A DNA stretch of 64,000 bases from Lactobacillus sp. (GCA_022483245.1 JAKVNR010000001.1:1240001-1304000); one strand, 5' to 3'. Shown: positions 49,131 to 58,466, counted from the stretch's first letter. Translations and numbers: made by a program. The notes: generated by a model from the letters alone, not told the origin.

Positions 49131-49150
49131 TTTTGTAATGATTTTGTAAA
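49131..49150 (+). promoter_or_regulatory. WalR-like box upstream of the dlt operon
   Basis: TGTAAT-GATTT-TGTAAA (49134-49150), within a longer direct repeat GATTTTGTAA at 11-bp spacing. It matches the WalR/YycF consensus TGTWAH-N5-TGTWAH exactly. Lies about 60 bp before dltX. Confidence 0.6.
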
Positions 49151-49207
49151 ATTTCTAGTTTTTTAAAATAAAAAGCAGTAAAATTTTCGTGATCGAGGAG
49201 GAATACC

Positions 49208-49372
49208 ATGCAAAAAATAACAAAAGAGCCAACGAAAGCACAACAACGTTGGCGCAGCATTGGCTGGTTCGTTCTCAAAACCTTATTTTACTTTGGGATT
49301 CTGCTAGCCTTGGTGTACCTTTATGAATACAGCGGCGTTGGTTCAGCGCATTTCATTTATAACGAATTTTAG
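49208..49372 (+). CDS. dltX: Teichoic acid D-alanylation-associated small membrane protein DltX
   Basis: 54 residues, too short for most gene callers. A Lys/Arg-rich start (MQKITKEPTKAQQRWRSIGW), one membrane helix (about 20-40) and the conserved C-terminal tail ending HFIYNEF identify DltX. It is needed for D-alanine transfer to lipoteichoic acid outside the cell, and its C-terminal tail has been proposed to act as an acyl carrier. Ribosome site GAGGAGG; dltA follows after 15 nt. Confidence 0.95.
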   Translation: MQKITKEPTKAQQRWRSIGWFVLKTLFYFGILLALVYLYEYSGVGSAHFIYNEF

Positions 49373-49387
49373 AGGAAAGGCAAGACA

Positions 49388-50902
49388 ATGATCAAAGATA
49401 TCATTAAGACAATTGATGAGATTGCCAAAACCGATCCAACTCGGGACGCCTATGATTATTTAGGTAAAACCAATACTTATGGAGACTTGAAGCAGCGATC
49501 AGATGCTTATGCTGCTAAAATTGTTGCTCTGCACTTGCCGGCTAAAGAACCAATTATGATTTGGGGCGGCCAAACGTTTGAAATGATCGCCAGCTTCTTA
49601 GGAGCAGTTAAAACTGGCCACGCCTATATTCCAATTGACAGTGGTTCAAACAATGAACGTCTGTTGATGATTCAGGAAGTTTCACGTTCTAAGACTGTCA
49701 TTGCGATTGATCCGTTGCCAGTCAAAATTGATGGCGTGAAGGTAATTACGCCAGCGGATGTGCCAACGGTCGATTTTGAACCTAATCCACATTATTTTGT
49801 GGAAGGCGATGATAATTACTATATTATTTTTACCTCTGGCACGACCGGCAAGCCAAAGGGTGTGCAAATCAGTCACCGCAACTTGTTGAGTTTTGTGAAT
49901 TGGGAATTGTCCGATTTCAACTTGCCAGCTCAGCCGAGTTTTTTAGCGCAAGCGCCCTTTTCTTTTGACCTGTCGGTTATGAGCTTGTACCCAGCTTTAG
50001 TCAGTGGCGGTAAGTTGGTTGTCCTTCCACGGGAAGCGACACAAAACTTTGGGGAATTATTCCAGGTTTTGCCCAAGATGCAATTTAACGTCTGGGTTTC
50101 AACTCCTTCATTTGCGGAGATGTGTTTTTTAGATTCGACCTTTAATGGTGACCATCATCCTGATCTAACTCACTTCCTCTTTTGCGGTGAAGAGTTAAGT
50201 CATAAAACAGCAGTGGCTCTGCAAAAGAAGTTCCCACAGGCCCATATTTTTAACACTTATGGTCCCACGGAAACCACGGTAGCGGTCACTCAAGTTGAAA
50301 TTACGCCAGAACTCTTGGCTAAGTATGACCGGCTGCCAATTGGTTATGCTAAAGCAGATACCAAGATTACGATTGATACCAGTAAAGGTGAAGTTAACGA
50401 CCAGGGCGAAATTATTATTCATGGCCCAAGCGTTTCAAAAGGTTATCTTCATAATCCCGATAAAACTAAAGCTGTTTTCTTTAAAAGCCAAGCCGATACA
50501 GAATTAAGCTATCGTGCTGGGGACTTAGGCTTTATCAAAGATAAGCTGCTCTTTTACCGGGGCCGGATTGATTTTCAAATTAAATTCAATGGCTACCGGA
50601 TTGAACTGGAAGAAATCAACTTTTATTTGAGCAAGCACCCATTAGTTAAATATGGCGTAGTGGCACCGAAATATACCCCTGACCACAAAGTCCGTCAGTT
50701 GGTTGCAGTAGTTGTTTTAAACGATGGAGTTAAAGAACAATATCAACAAGCTGAAATTGTTAAACAACTGCGGGAAAGTCTGGAAAAGAACATCATGCCG
50801 TACATGATTCCACAGCGCTTTGTCTTTCAAGATGAAATGCCAATTTCACAGAATGGCAAGGTTGATTTAAAGGCGGTCATTAAGGAGGTTAATCAAGCGT
50901 GA
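49388..50902 (+). CDS. dltA: D-alanine--D-alanyl carrier protein ligase DltA
   Basis: 504 residues. Activates D-alanine with ATP and loads it onto DltC. Adenylate-forming fold: P-loop IIFTSGTTGKPKGV, FNTYGPTETTVAV, YRAGDLG and the C-terminal lysine in ISQNGKVDLKAV. Ribosome site GAGGAAAGG. It overlaps dltB by 4 nt (GTGA), which couples their translation. Confidence 0.97.
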   Translation: MIKDIIKTIDEIAKTDPTRDAYDYLGKTNTYGDLKQRSDAYAAKIVALHLPAKEPIMIWGGQTFEMIASFLGAVKTGHAYIPIDSGSNNERLLMIQEVSRSKTVIAIDPLPVKIDGVKVITPADVPTVDFEPNPHYFVEGDDNYYIIFTSGTTGKPKGVQISHRNLLSFVNWELSDFNLPAQPSFLAQAPFSFDLSVMSLYPALVSGGKLVVLPREATQNFGELFQVLPKMQFNVWVSTPSFAEMCFLDSTFNGDHHPDLTHFLFCGEELSHKTAVALQKKFPQAHIFNTYGPTETTVAVTQVEITPELLAKYDRLPIGYAKADTKITIDTSKGEVNDQGEIIIHGPSVSKGYLHNPDKTKAVFFKSQADTELSYRAGDLGFIKDKLLFYRGRIDFQIKFNGYRIELEEINFYLSKHPLVKYGVVAPKYTPDHKVRQLVAVVVLNDGVKEQYQQAEIVKQLRESLEKNIMPYMIPQRFVFQDEMPISQNGKVDLKAVIKEVNQA

Positions 50903-52122
50903 TTAATTTGCAACCTTATGCTAATCCCCGCTATTTCGTCATCCTGCTCATCGCTTTATTGCCCTTAATGATTGGCCTGTATTACGGCCATCGTTTTAAA
51001 TGGTATGAAGCCCTCGTTTCGCTGATTTTCTTGGTTTTGATTTTTGATGGCAGTAAGTGGCAGCAAGGTGTCAACTTAATCTTGTACATTGTTTATCAGT
51101 TTTTAGTCACTTTTGGCTATCAAAAATACCTCAAGAGTGGTCACAACAAAACTGGTGTTTTTTACTTGATGGTAATCTTAGCCATCTTGCCGTTAACGGC
51201 GGTCAAAGTAGCGCCAGTGGTTCCGCATAATGAGAGCATTACGATTGGCTTTTTAGGTGTTTCGTATTTAACCTTCAAAACCGTGCAAGTCATTATGGAG
51301 TTGCGGGATAAGACGATCAAAACGGTTAATCCAGTTGATTACGCCCGTTTCTTGCTGTTCTTCCCGACGATTTCATCAGGGCCAATTGACCGTTATCGGC
51401 GTTTTGTCAAAGACTACAACAATCCACCTGAACGCAGCGAATATCTTAAAAATTTGCAATACGGGGTGCGCTACCTGTTCCAAGGCTTTTTATATAAGTT
51501 TTTACTAGGCTATTTATTTGGGACAGTGTGGCTGCCGCAATTTGCTAAAAGCGCCCTCTTTTCTGGGCATGCCGCTGGTGGTTTGCGTTTATCCTGGGCT
51601 TTGCTAGGCTATATGTATTGCTACAGCATGTACCTTTTCTTTGATTTTGCAGGTTATTCATTATTTGCGGTAGCGATTTCTTACTTTATGGGCATTCGCA
51701 CGCCGATGAACTTTAATAAGCCATTTATCGCCCACAACATCAAAGATTTCTGGAATCGTTGGCACATGACTCTGTCATTCTGGTTCCGGGATTTCATCTT
51801 CATGCGGTTTACCTTTTTGGCCATGAAAAAACGGTGGATCAAAAATCGGATCCACTTGTCGCAAGTTGCCTATTTGGTCAATTTCTTGATCATGGGCTTT
51901 TGGCATGGGTTGACTTGGTACTATATCGTCTACGGTATTTTCCATGCTAGCGCGATCATTATTAATGATATTTGGCTCCGCTTTAAAAAGCGGCACCGCA
52001 AGCAAATTCCGCATAACAAGTGGACGAATGCTTTTGCAATTTTCTTAACTTTTAATGTTGTTTGTTTCAGCTTCCTGATCTTCTCAGGTTTTCTTAGCCA
52101 GTTATGGTTTAGCTGGAAGTAA
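50899..52122 (+). CDS. dltB: D-alanyl transfer protein DltB (MBOAT family)
   Basis: 407 residues, about 11 membrane segments, GTG start with AAGGAGG ribosome site inside the dltA end. MBOAT acyltransferase that carries D-alanine across the membrane from DltC. The active-site histidine lies in FWHGLTWYYIVYG, and NFNKPFIAHNIKDFWNRWHM is the other conserved funnel segment. Confidence 0.96.
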   Translation: MINLQPYANPRYFVILLIALLPLMIGLYYGHRFKWYEALVSLIFLVLIFDGSKWQQGVNLILYIVYQFLVTFGYQKYLKSGHNKTGVFYLMVILAILPLTAVKVAPVVPHNESITIGFLGVSYLTFKTVQVIMELRDKTIKTVNPVDYARFLLFFPTISSGPIDRYRRFVKDYNNPPERSEYLKNLQYGVRYLFQGFLYKFLLGYLFGTVWLPQFAKSALFSGHAAGGLRLSWALLGYMYCYSMYLFFDFAGYSLFAVAISYFMGIRTPMNFNKPFIAHNIKDFWNRWHMTLSFWFRDFIFMRFTFLAMKKRWIKNRIHLSQVAYLVNFLIMGFWHGLTWYYIVYGIFHASAIIINDIWLRFKKRHRKQIPHNKWTNAFAIFLTFNVVCFSFLIFSGFLSQLWFSWK

Positions 52123-52149
52123 AGCTTTGCAGAAAGGATGTTATTAATT

Positions 52150-52389
52150 ATGGATACTCAAACTGAAGTTTTAAACATTTTGTCAGACTTAACTGGTGAA
52201 GATTTAAGTGATCAATTAGATGAAAACATTTTTGAAACCGGCTTAATGGATTCGATGGGAACAGTTCAAATGCTGCTGGAATTGCAAGATAAATTTGGCA
52301 TCGCTGTCCCTGTTTCTGAATTTAATCGGGCAGAATGGGATACGCCAAAGAAGATTATTGCCAAGGTAGAAAGTCTGCAAAATGAATAA
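52150..52389 (+). CDS. dltC: D-alanyl carrier protein DltC
   Basis: 79 residues, acyl-carrier fold. The phosphopantetheine attachment serine is S35 in [13 protein letters not shown] 52150 gives the family start [11 protein letters not shown]; an upstream in-frame start adds only MLLI. Overlaps dltD by 8 nt. Confidence 0.96.
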   Translation: MDTQTEVLNILSDLTGEDLSDQLDENIFETGLMDSMGTVQMLLELQDKFGIAVPVSEFNRAEWDTPKKIIAKVESLQNE

Positions 52390-54676
52390 CAAGCAAAGAC
52401 TATGGCAGATTTTTGGGCCAGTTATTTGCGCCTTTATTCTGCTGATTTGTGTCTTTTTGCTGCCGTGGGGCCGAACCTTTAGTCCGCAAAATATTTATCG
52501 AGCTGCTATTTCGCAAAACAACAATATTTTTCGCGGACAAAAAATGAAGCAGACGGCACTGTCGAAAAATTATGTGCCTTTTTATGGCTCAAGCGAATTG
52601 TCGCGGTTTGATCCGCTGCACCCTAGCGTACTTGCTAAAAAATACCAGCGGTCATACCAGCCATTTTTACTGGGCGGTCCGGGAAGTCAATCTTTAGCTC
52701 AATATTTTGGGATGCAGGAAACTAAACAGCAGATGACGGGTAAACGCGCTGTCTTTATCGTTTCACCGCAGTGGTTTACTAAGCAGGGACAAATTCCAGC
52801 AGCTATGTCACTATATTTTTCACAGCTGCAAGCAATTGATTTTTTGCTGGATGCGCACGACTCAGTTGCTACCCGCTATGCTGCCCGCCGCTTGTTGAGT
52901 ATGCCGGCTGGCAGCGCTAGTGACAGTACTTATCAAGCGCTGCTGACGCTAGCTTCAGGTCAAAAATTGAGTGATGAGCAGGTGCTGTGGCTAAAACTCC
53001 GCCGGCGGGCTTTGCTCAATGAAGATACTTTCTTCACAACTTCTGGGATTAAAAACCGTGAGCCGATAATTGATAAAAATGCCGCTCTCTTGCCTGAGAA
53101 ATACAATGTTGCTAAATTGCAGCAAGTGGCAAATGAACAAGGCAAGCAGAATACCAGCAGCAATCAATTCGGGATTAATAATAATTTTTACCGTCACCGG
53201 TTAAATGCTGGTAAACTGGCTGGTTTAAAAAATAGTCAGCGTGATTTTGATTATGAGCAGTCACCAGAATACAGTGATTTTCAGCTGGTTTTGAAAGAGT
53301 TCGCCCGCAACCATGAAAACGTGCTCTTCATTATCCCGCCAGTTAATGAGAAATGGTCAAACTATACTGGCTTGTCGCAGACGCGTTACCAAGCAGCAGT
53401 TAATAAGATCAAGCACCAGCTAGTAGCGCAAGGATTTTACAATATTGCTGATTTGTCTCGCGATGGCGGTAAAAAATACTTCATGCAGGATACGATTCAC
53501 TTAGGCTGGAATGGTTGGCTGGCAGTAGACCGATATGTGAAGCCATTTATGTCGCAACCGCAGGTGGAGCAGAATTATCATATTAAAAATTACTACTTTA
53601 CCCGCAATTGGCAGCAGCGCAGAAATGTTAAATCTATCAAGATCCACTATCAGAGCGGCTTAAACCAGGCTGGCATTAAGAATATTCTGCGGCAACAAGG
53701 CTTTGTTGGCTCGACTTTGATCGTCAAAGACGGCAAAGTTTTGATGAATTATAATCAAGGCTATGCTAATCGTGCTAACAAGACGCCGATGACTAAACAA
53801 ACTAGCTTTTTGATTAATTCGGTTCAAAAAATGCCTACATCGGTGTTGTTAATGCAGCAAGTACGGGCTGGCAAAGTTAAATTAAGCGATAAGATTGCTA
53901 AGTATTATCCAGATGTGCCGCATGGTGATCACATTACTTTGCTCGATATGCTGCAAATGCGTAGCGGGTTATTCTTGCGCCCGGGGACTAAACTGGGGAC
54001 GAATGAATTCAAAAGCGATGCAGCCGGGATTAAGGAGGATATTAAAAATCTGACTTATATCGGCAAAGCTTACGGTAAACGTGTTTATTCGCCAGTTAAC
54101 TATTTGGTTTTATGCGGGGTTATTAGCAAAGTTAGTGGCCGTTCATACGAAAGTCTGTTTAAAGAGCAATTTATTCATAAATTGAATTTGCGGCATACAG
54201 CTTTTCTATGGGATAAAGCAGCCGATAATATTAATTTAGCTACGTCCTATGGCTATGCTTTGAATACTAAGCACGATTTGCAGCCGACTAAGCTCAACAT
54301 AGATGAAATTCATGGCGAATTAGGTGCTGGGTCAGTCGCAATGTCAAACGAAGATTTATACAAGCTGGTCAATGCTTTGTTTACGGATAAATCTTTGATG
54401 ACCGCGTCTGAAAGAAAGACATTGTGGAATGATCCAACTGGTCATGGTGCAGCTGACCGCTATTATTGCGGCGGATTCTATGATATGGATCGTTTCTATG
54501 AAAGTAACGGTACTGCTGGCTATAATTATTCAACCTTCTTACGTGTTTCAAAAGACGGTCGGTTAGTATTGATTATGCAAAGCAATGTTCCTTTTAAGAA
54601 TTATTGGACTATGCGACCGGCAGCCGATCAAATTATGGCATTAGCTATGAATGATGAAACTAGCAAACGGCAATAA
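52382..54676 (+). CDS. dltD: DltD fused to a C-terminal SxxK serine hydrolase (DltE/PbpX2-like)
   Basis: 764 residues, whereas DltD alone is about 420. Residues 1-425 are DltD: one helix (9-29), catalytic Ser70 in YGSSELSR, and D370/H373 in [10 protein letters not shown]. Residues about 430-755 form a beta-lactamase/DD-peptidase-like domain: SxxK at S480-K483 (NSVQK), YSPVN at 569-573, [13 protein letters not shown] at 648-660, and a third motif SNGTAGY in place of HTG. In L. plantarum the dlt operon carries a separate enzyme of this class, PbpX2/DltE, which removes D-alanine from lipoteichoic acid. Here one polypeptide carries both. The frame is continuous, with no stop or slippery join. Confidence 0.92.
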   Translation: MNNKQRLWQIFGPVICAFILLICVFLLPWGRTFSPQNIYRAAISQNNNIFRGQKMKQTALSKNYVPFYGSSELSRFDPLHPSVLAKKYQRSYQPFLLGGPGSQSLAQYFGMQETKQQMTGKRAVFIVSPQWFTKQGQIPAAMSLYFSQLQAIDFLLDAHDSVATRYAARRLLSMPAGSASDSTYQALLTLASGQKLSDEQVLWLKLRRRALLNEDTFFTTSGIKNREPIIDKNAALLPEKYNVAKLQQVANEQGKQNTSSNQFGINNNFYRHRLNAGKLAGLKNSQRDFDYEQSPEYSDFQLVLKEFARNHENVLFIIPPVNEKWSNYTGLSQTRYQAAVNKIKHQLVAQGFYNIADLSRDGGKKYFMQDTIHLGWNGWLAVDRYVKPFMSQPQVEQNYHIKNYYFTRNWQQRRNVKSIKIHYQSGLNQAGIKNILRQQGFVGSTLIVKDGKVLMNYNQGYANRANKTPMTKQTSFLINSVQKMPTSVLLMQQVRAGKVKLSDKIAKYYPDVPHGDHITLLDMLQMRSGLFLRPGTKLGTNEFKSDAAGIKEDIKNLTYIGKAYGKRVYSPVNYLVLCGVISKVSGRSYESLFKEQFIHKLNLRHTAFLWDKAADNINLATSYGYALNTKHDLQPTKLNIDEIHGELGAGSVAMSNEDLYKLVNALFTDKSLMTASERKTLWNDPTGHGAADRYYCGGFYDMDRFYESNGTAGYNYSTFLRVSKDGRLVLIMQSNVPFKNYWTMRPAADQIMALAMNDETSKRQ

Positions 54677-54709
54677 AAAAGGAATTGGATTTTGGTCCAA
54701 TTCCTTTTT
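54676..54709 (+). terminator. Bidirectional terminator after the dlt operon
   Basis: Perfect 14-bp stem AAAAAGGAATTGGA / TCCAATTCCTTTTT with loop TTTTGG, between convergent genes. Confidence 0.9.
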
Positions 54710-54729
54710 GCATGCAATTAATTCAGATT

Positions 54730-55590
54730 TTATTGCGTTAATCCACTAGCAATCGCACCAGCAACAATTAAGGCTAGTCCGGTCAGGGTGAAAATTAACT
54801 CTTTCTTCGTCTTATGCTCACGCAAGATTAGCAGTGCGCCTAAAGTGGCAACAACAACGTTCAATTGTGCCATGGTAAAACCAATGGCTACCCCGTTCAT
54901 CTCTTCGCTGAGCATCAAGGTAATATTACCTGCAGCGTAGCAAACACCAGTCAGCAGGTTTTGCCAGGTCTTCTTGCCAAATAGCTGTTTATCACGTTTG
55001 ATTCCGCCAATACACAGCATGGCAACTAACATACCTGTTGCTTGCGGCAGGACCATATCCCAAGAATTCAAGTTGAACATTCTCGGGATAACGGCATAAG
55101 CTACCCAGAAAACGCTTGAAATAATCAAGTCGATTAAACCTTGGCGGAAGTTATTGGCTTGCTCGCCTTGAGTTGATTCATGGTAAGAACTGAGGAAAAT
55201 ACCAGCAATTACCAAGATGATGGAGCTGATGCCTAGGGCAACGGCAGTTGTCGTTTTCCATTCATGAAAATAAAGCCAGCCAAATAAGACGGTTCCTAAA
55301 ACCTGCATCCCACTAGATAGCGGAATCGCCATGCTGACGCCGACTTCATCGAAACTCTTAACTTGGAAAAAAGATCCGATTGGCCAAACAGCACCAGCTG
55401 CAAAACCAGCACAAATTAACGTTGGTGTCCAAACCGCTGGACGTTTAAAAATTGTAATGACTAAAGCGGTAAAGAAAGTCATGAGCACCATGCCCATTAC
55501 CTTGTTAGTTTGCTTACCACCAATTTTTTGCATTACAATTGCTTCAAATCCCCAGCCCAAAGCGGGGATCATTGCGATCAAAAAACTCAT
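54730..55590 (-). CDS. GRP family sugar transporter (GlcU/RhaT-like)
   Basis: 286 residues from ATG 55590 (ribosome site AAGGAG; the longer open frame to 55632 has no site). About ten membrane helices of the drug/metabolite superfamily: MIPALGWGFEAIVMQKIGGK at the start, GSFFQVKSFDEVGVSMAIPLS, and the C-terminal LLILREHKTKKELIFTLTGL. Family members import glucose or ribose by proton symport. Specificity unknown. Confidence 0.88.
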   Translation of the reverse strand: MSFLIAMIPALGWGFEAIVMQKIGGKQTNKVMGMVLMTFFTALVITIFKRPAVWTPTLICAGFAAGAVWPIGSFFQVKSFDEVGVSMAIPLSSGMQVLGTVLFGWLYFHEWKTTTAVALGISSIILVIAGIFLSSYHESTQGEQANNFRQGLIDLIISSVFWVAYAVIPRMFNLNSWDMVLPQATGMLVAMLCIGGIKRDKQLFGKKTWQNLLTGVCYAAGNITLMLSEEMNGVAIGFTMAQLNVVVATLGALLILREHKTKKELIFTLTGLALIVAGAIASGLTQ

Positions 55591-55746
55591 AACAATCTCC
55601 TTAGCTGCTGTAAATAAAAGCAACATTATCATTTTATCAAAAAATACTCAGAAAATAAGCATGATCTTACTAGTTTGCAGGTTGTTAATAAGTTTTTTGT
55701 GTGCTAGTATTCTTATGTACCATCCGCTTGATAGTATAATTTTCTC

Positions 55747-55844
55747 CGGTAGCGAAAATTTCTATCTTTTTACATGTGGTCAAATAGATGATACGTACAC
55801 TGTGTGAGCCTAATTCCGATGTTGGTGGAATTAGGCTTTTTTGA
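55747..55844 (+). ncRNA. Candidate small RNA with orphan terminator
   Basis: The gap 55591-55885 holds a strong plus-strand terminator (AGCCTAATTCC / GGAATTAGGCT, 55807-55837, then Ts) although both flanking genes run on the minus strand. A perfect -10 TATAAT at 55735-55740 lies about 70 nt upstream, without a good -35. Together they suggest a ~100-nt RNA. No protein-coding signal is seen in it. Confidence 0.35.
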
Positions 55845-55846
55845 TG

Positions 55847-55876
55847 CAAAAAGACCCAGCTTGTACTAGCTGGGTC
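55847..55876 (-). terminator. Terminator after the antitoxin-like gene
   Basis: Perfect 9-bp stem GACCCAGCT / AGCTGGGTC, loop TGTACT, followed by Ts on the minus strand. Confidence 0.85.
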
Positions 55877-55885
55877 AGTGATCTA

Positions 55886-56110
55886 TTATTGTTCCATCCA
55901 TGAATGCAAATTGCCAAACAAATCGTTCAAGTCATAAGTATCATCATCGGTTTGTTGCAGCAATTTTTTAGCATCTTTGCTATCTAGTTGATGAATGATG
56001 TATTCTTTGAGTGCCTTATTAACAACTGTTGAAAAATCTTGTTTGGTGCCTTGTAAATAGGCTGTTGTTAAGCGTTCTACTTGCGGCGTTAATTCAACTT
56101 TTTTCGTCAT
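55886..56110 (-). CDS. Small antitoxin-like protein
   Basis: 74 residues from ATG 56110 (ribosome site GGGAGTGGAG). The start KKVELTPQVERLTTAYLQGT with FSTVVNKALKEYIIHQL resembles ribbon-helix-helix or similar small antitoxins, and the acidic tail (DDDTYDLNDLFGNL) could wrap a partner. No toxin gene is adjacent. Family not recognised with confidence; it could also be a free-standing DNA-binding protein. Confidence 0.6.
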   Translation of the reverse strand: MTKKVELTPQVERLTTAYLQGTKQDFSTVVNKALKEYIIHQLDSKDAKKLLQQTDDDTYDLNDLFGNLHSWMEQ

Positions 56111-56167
56111 TGGCTCCACTCCCTTGATCAAATTATAGCATGCAGGAACAATTGACTAGGAAATATC

Positions 56168-57493
56168 ATGTTACTGAAAAATTTTACGAATTTATTTTTA
56201 AAATTACGACGGACTTCATTCTTTCGGGTTACGCAGCGGACGCTAATTATGCTAAGCCCAATTGCGGTGGTTGGAGCATTTTTCGAATTTTTGAAAAAAA
56301 GTGTCTTTTTGCCTGATAGCCTGCTCTACAACATCCTTGGTTTTGATAATTGGCTGCCCGATAAGATCTGGGAAGCTGGCATGTATGTCTCGACTGGGAT
56401 TAGCCAAGCAATTTTTGGGATGTTTGGTTTGTTCGCAGTGTACTTAGCTGCTTTATATACGGCTCGCTTGTATCATAAAGATTCAAAAATGGCGGGGATG
56501 ACTGGTCTTATTGCCTTGCTCTTTATTGCTTTTCGTATGCCGCAGCAAAACAATCGCGCCGCGTTGAATCCATTTGATCCCACCCTGCTGCATTTTAATT
56601 CGTTGTTAATTGCGATTTTAGTTGGTTACGGAATTGGTCAAATTTTTCATTGGCTGGGAACAGACTATCAGCCAGCCGGGTTTGAGCATGTGAAAGGTAT
56701 CAAAAGGCGATCATATCAGTCCCTGCTTCCAATGTTTGTCGGAATTTTGGCAGCGATCGTAGTAGGCTTGTGTATTTATCTGCTGCAAGTAAAAATTATT
56801 GATACTAGCGCGGTCAGCTCATTTACTTCACAAATTCAAAGCAGCAATAATTTGTTGATTACGATCCCATGGACCATTTTAATTTGTGCACTAAATTGGG
56901 CTGGTTTAGGCCGGCCAATGCAGTCACTAGCCCAAATTGCTAGCGGCGGCGCGCAAACTGCTAATTTGAACTATGCCCTCGAACACGGCAGCAGCTGGAA
57001 TGTGCCTTATAAATTCCTTGGCAGTTCTTTGCTGCAATCATATGGTGTTTTGGGCGGAGCCTGCATTAGCTTAGCGTTAATTATTGCAATTTTTCTTTTC
57101 AGCAAGGATAAAACGAATTTGCAAATTGCCAAACTGAGTTTGCTGCCAGTTGTTTTTAACATTCCAGCTGGCTTTTTCATGGGCTTGCCAGTACTGCTTA
57201 ACCCGATCTACCTGATTCCGTTTGCGCTAATGCCAGCGCTGAATATGCTACTGGCAGCTGGCGCGATAGCTCTTCATCTCCTGCCGGCTTGTGCTTATCC
57301 TGTTTTAACGGGAACACCGGGGCCGCTCCTAGCTTTTATTGCGACTAATGGCAATCCCGGGGTTTTAATTTTTACGCTCCTGCTGCTAGCGCTAGATGTT
57401 GCCTTACTCGTGCCATTTTTAAAAATTAGTGCACGTCTGCGGCAAGAATTAGCTACGATTGATGAGGAGGCTGATGCCCATGCGCAAGCATAA
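56168..57493 (+). CDS. PTS EIIC component, lactose/cellobiose family
   Basis: 441 residues, about 10 membrane segments. CelB/LacE-type permease fold: RTLIMLSPIAVVGAFFEFL at the start, FNIPAGFFMGLPVLLNPIYLIPF in the sugar-binding half, and a C-terminal helix. No EIIA or EIIB gene lies nearby, so it must borrow partners or have a different role. Its 3' end overlaps the DUF915 hydrolase gene by 14 nt, so the two are made together. Confidence 0.85.
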   Translation: MLLKNFTNLFLKLRRTSFFRVTQRTLIMLSPIAVVGAFFEFLKKSVFLPDSLLYNILGFDNWLPDKIWEAGMYVSTGISQAIFGMFGLFAVYLAALYTARLYHKDSKMAGMTGLIALLFIAFRMPQQNNRAALNPFDPTLLHFNSLLIAILVGYGIGQIFHWLGTDYQPAGFEHVKGIKRRSYQSLLPMFVGILAAIVVGLCIYLLQVKIIDTSAVSSFTSQIQSSNNLLITIPWTILICALNWAGLGRPMQSLAQIASGGAQTANLNYALEHGSSWNVPYKFLGSSLLQSYGVLGGACISLALIIAIFLFSKDKTNLQIAKLSLLPVVFNIPAGFFMGLPVLLNPIYLIPFALMPALNMLLAAGAIALHLLPACAYPVLTGTPGPLLAFIATNGNPGVLIFTLLLLALDVALLVPFLKISARLRQELATIDEEADAHAQA

Positions 57494-58352
57494 AAATTGG
57501 CTGTGGCTGCTGGCTTACGCTGTTATTTTAGTGGCAATTGCCATTCCAACCTTTGCCTGGATGCAGAGCAACAACCACTTCTTAGCCCAGCGGCGCAAGT
57601 CAGACATGTCGCCGATTATTATGGTCCCTGGCTCTAGCGCCACGACTGAGCGTTTTAATGACCTGGTGGACATGCTGAATAAAAATTCAGCGACTAAGCA
57701 TAGCCTTTTGAAGGTTAATGTTGATCAGCATAATCATTTGAAATTCACTGGCTCAATTAGTCGCGGTGATAATGAACCGATTATTGTGATTGGTTTTTCG
57801 AATAATCACGATGGCTACAGCAATATCAAAAAGCAGGCTGGTTGGTTGAATTTAGCTTTTTATCAATTGACCCAGCAGTATAAATTTAATAATTTTAAGG
57901 CCTTTGGCCACTCAAATGGTGGACTAATCTGGACTTATTGGCTTGAGCACTATTATTCTGATTATTCACCTAATGTGGTGATGAAGCGGTTAATGACTTT
58001 AGGTACGCCCTACAATTTCAGTGAAAGCAATGTTAACCGTAAGACACAAATGCTGACAGATTTTATTCATTACCGCAAACGGATTCCAAAAAATTTAGTT
58101 GTTTATAACATCTCTGGGGGCGAAAGCTACGATTCCGATGGGCGTGTACCAGAAAATAGCGTTGCGGCTGGTAAATACATTTACCAAAAGCAAGTGGCTC
58201 ATTATACGACGATGACCGTCACAGGTGCTGATGCCCAACACTCGTCACTACCGCAAAACCAGCAAGTTGTGCAAATTATTCAGCAATATTTGCAAGATCC
58301 GCAGGTGCAAGATCGTCATCAGCCAAGGAAGCGTAAAACGAAGCAAAATTAG
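57480..58352 (+). CDS. Alpha/beta hydrolase, DUF915 family, membrane-anchored
   Basis: 290 residues from ATG 57480 (ribosome site GAGGAGG, 9-nt spacing). One N-terminal helix (about 7-26) anchors an extracellular alpha/beta hydrolase: PIIMVPGSSATTERFNDLV at the front and the nucleophile elbow GHSNGGLIWTYWLEHY near residue 150. DUF915 proteins are widespread surface hydrolases of lactobacilli with unknown substrate. Coupled to the PTS EIIC gene. Basic C-terminal tail (RKRKTKQN). Confidence 0.85.
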   Translation: MRKHKNWLWLLAYAVILVAIAIPTFAWMQSNNHFLAQRRKSDMSPIIMVPGSSATTERFNDLVDMLNKNSATKHSLLKVNVDQHNHLKFTGSISRGDNEPIIVIGFSNNHDGYSNIKKQAGWLNLAFYQLTQQYKFNNFKAFGHSNGGLIWTYWLEHYYSDYSPNVVMKRLMTLGTPYNFSESNVNRKTQMLTDFIHYRKRIPKNLVVYNISGGESYDSDGRVPENSVAAGKYIYQKQVAHYTTMTVTGADAQHSSLPQNQQVVQIIQQYLQDPQVQDRHQPRKRKTKQN

Positions 58353-58361
58353 CTGTTAATT

Positions 58362-58466
58362 TGTGGATAAATTTGAATTATTTTTTTAATTATGCCTGAG
58401 AAGCTTGATTTATCAAGCTTCTTTTTTGTGGAAAAGTTGATCAACTCGCTTGCTTTCTGTGGACAA
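58362..58466 (-). other. Cluster of three DnaA-box-like 9-mers upstream of the Clp ATPase gene
   Basis: TGTGGATAA (58362-58370, perfect box on the minus strand), TGTGGAAAA (58427-58435) and TGTGGACAA (58458-58466), one mismatch each, all in the same orientation. The last lies just upstream of the -10 element. Confidence 0.4.
58400..58427 (+). terminator. Terminator after the EIIC/DUF915 operon
   Basis: Perfect 10-bp stem GAAGCTTGAT / ATCAAGCTTC followed by six Ts. Confidence 0.88.

Noticed and set aside
55331..55807. 158-codon plus-strand ORF
   Set aside because: Mostly antisense to the GRP sugar transporter, without a ribosome site or recognisable domain.
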